Shown here piece by piece: positions 32,132 through 33,215 of a DNA stretch of 33,215 bases. The notes beneath the pieces were generated by a model. The model ran no database searches and was not told the DNA's origin. It saw only the letters and a list, made by a program, of their open reading frames with translations. Origin of the DNA: Bordetella trematum (GTDB lineage: Bacteria > Pseudomonadota > Gammaproteobacteria > Burkholderiales > Burkholderiaceae_B). The first letter of the stretch is position 1, and every line of letters begins with the position of its first letter. The DNA lies in assembly GCF_900078335.1 (NCBI RefSeq), contig NZ_FKBR01000008.1:1-33215 (forward strand), read 5' to 3'. The position numbers were made by a program, and so were the translations under genes.

Positions 32132-32545
32132 GTGGCAAGCGTCAACAAAGTCATCCTGGTGGGCAACCTCGGGCGTGCGCCTGAAGTCCGCTACACGCCC
32201 GACGGCGCAGCAATCTGCAATGTCTCGCTCGCCACAACCTCACGCTGGAAAGATAAGGCCAGCGGGGAACCCCGCGAAGAAACCGAGTGGCACCGAGTGG
32301 TCATGCGCGGTCGCCTGGCCGAGATCGCCGGGGAATACCTGAAGAAAGGCGGGTCGATCTACATCGAGGGGCGCATCAAAACCCGCAAGTGGCAGGACAA
32401 GCAATCCGGCGCTGACCGCTACGCCACCGAAATCATCGCCGACCAGATGCAAATGCTTGGCGGCCGTGAGGGTGGAGCAACCCACGAACAAACTCGCAGC
32501 CCCTCCCACACGGCTGCGCCGACCGACCCCGACATTCCGTTCTAG
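32132..32545 (+). CDS. ssb: Single-stranded DNA-binding protein
   Basis: A 137-residue SSB starting at GTG after AAGGAG. The OB fold shows [61 protein letters not shown] and [14 protein letters not shown] short Gly/Thr/Pro linker leads to the acidic tip DPDIPF, the motif that recruits host DNA-metabolism proteins. It coats single-stranded DNA in replication and recombination. RdgC follows 15 bp later. Confidence 0.95.
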   Translation: MASVNKVILVGNLGRAPEVRYTPDGAAICNVSLATTSRWKDKASGEPREETEWHRVVMRGRLAEIAGEYLKKGGSIYIEGRIKTRKWQDKQSGADRYATEIIADQMQMLGGREGGATHEQTRSPSHTAAPTDPDIPF

Positions 32546-32560
32546 CCCCTGGAGTTTCAC

Positions 32561-33215
32561 ATGTGGTTCAAAAACCTAAAGGTCTACCGCCTTTCGGCCG
32601 CTTGGTCGTGCCTGGGCGAAACGCTCGAAGCTGCGCTGGCGAAGCATGCCTACCAGCGCGGCAGCAATCTGGAAATGCAGCGTCTGGGCTGGGTATCGCC
32701 CCGCGAGAACGGCCAGCTGGCCCATGTCGTCAACGGTCAGATCCTGCTATCGCTGCGCGCCGAGAAAAAGGTACTGCCGTCGTCGGCCATCAATCAGGCT
32801 GCCAAGGCCCGCGCGAAGGAAATCGAAGAGCAGCAGGGCTACAAGCCCGGCCGCAAGCAGATGAAGGAAATCAAGGAGCGCGTCACCGACGAATTGATGC
32901 CGCGCGCCCTGTCCGTCTACCGCGATACCCGCGCCTGGATCGACACGAAGAACGGCTGGTTGGTGATTGACGCAGCGGCTGACGGCAAAGCCGACGAGGT
33001 GATAGGCCTGCTGGCAAAGACGGTCGACCCGCTGCCGCTGGAATACCTCTACGTGACGCAGCCCCCGGCTGCCGCCATGACTGGCTGGCTGGCGACAGAC
33101 GAAGCGCCCGATAACTTCAGCATCGACCAGGACACCGAGCTACGCGCGAGCGGGGCCAGCAAGGCCACAGTCCGCTACATCAAGCACAGCGTGGACGCCG
33201 ATGACGTGTGCCGCC
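32561..33215 (+). CDS. rdgC: RdgC-like recombination protein (cut by window end)
   Basis: Starts [15 protein letters not shown] after GGAG; 218 codons are visible before the window ends (RdgC is usually near 300). Family features include [50 protein letters not shown] and [24 protein letters not shown]. RdgC forms a DNA-encircling ring dimer and limits RecA action. In a phage it may steer recombination of phage DNA alongside the phage SSB. The visible part has no frameshift. Confidence 0.93.
   Translation, partial: MWFKNLKVYRLSAAWSCLGETLEAALAKHAYQRGSNLEMQRLGWVSPRENGQLAHVVNGQILLSLRAEKKVLPSSAINQAAKARAKEIEEQQGYKPGRKQMKEIKERVTDELMPRALSVYRDTRAWIDTKNGWLVIDAAADGKADEVIGLLAKTVDPLPLEYLYVTQPPAAAMTGWLATDEAPDNFSIDQDTELRASGASKATVRYIKHSVDADDVCR

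Overview
The whole window is a lambda-like temperate siphophage (or prophage) with high GC and a betaproteobacterial flavour. The host guess (Bordetella, Achromobacter or another Alcaligenaceae/Burkholderiales) rests on GC, a phage-borne RdgC, BrnT/BrnA and the style of the early proteins; it is inference. No integrase, att site or complete lysis cassette lies inside the window, and nothing here is clearly chromosomal.

Late block (about 1-21.8 kb, minus strand, read from high to low coordinates): a small protein, an HNH endonuclease, small (P27-like) and large terminase, HK97-type portal, ClpP-like head protease, major capsid, connector and joining proteins, HK97 gp10-like and tail-terminator proteins, tail tube, chaperone G with its -1 frameshift extension T, tape measure, M, an inserted fiber plus partner cassette, L, K, I, J, two small proteins, a terminator, and the first codons of another gene. 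Most junctions are ATGA or TGATG overlaps. Three intrinsic terminators sit inside this transcription unit, so late transcription probably needs antitermination.

Middle (21.8-23.0 kb): a plus-strand BrnT/BrnA toxin-antitoxin moron with its own promoter, two operators and terminator, then a non-coding stretch with a degenerate tRNA-like sequence.

Early right block (23.0-28.3 kb, minus strand): Cro-like protein, a small ORF, CII/CP76-like regulator, an unknown protein, a DUF1364-type nuclease, an O-like replication protein whose gene carries six 17-bp iterons (the probable origin), a DnaC-like helicase loader, a small basic protein, a PD-(D/E)XK resolvase-like nuclease, and a protein in the position of lambda Q.

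Switch and early left block (28.3-33.2 kb): a CI-like repressor (plus strand) faces Cro across three operators laid out like lambda OR. Both promoters are predicted to start at, or within a base of, the start codon. A matching operator cluster at 30.05-30.12 kb (OL-like) precedes a PL-like promoter, a boxA and a row of hairpins. The left operon then encodes small proteins, a lipoprotein, a structured non-coding stretch, a small membrane protein, SSB and RdgC (cut by the window end). Between CI and OL, on the opposite strand, lies a DEDDh exonuclease-BRCT fusion in the slot used by rex genes in lambda; it is the best candidate for a lysogenic accessory function.
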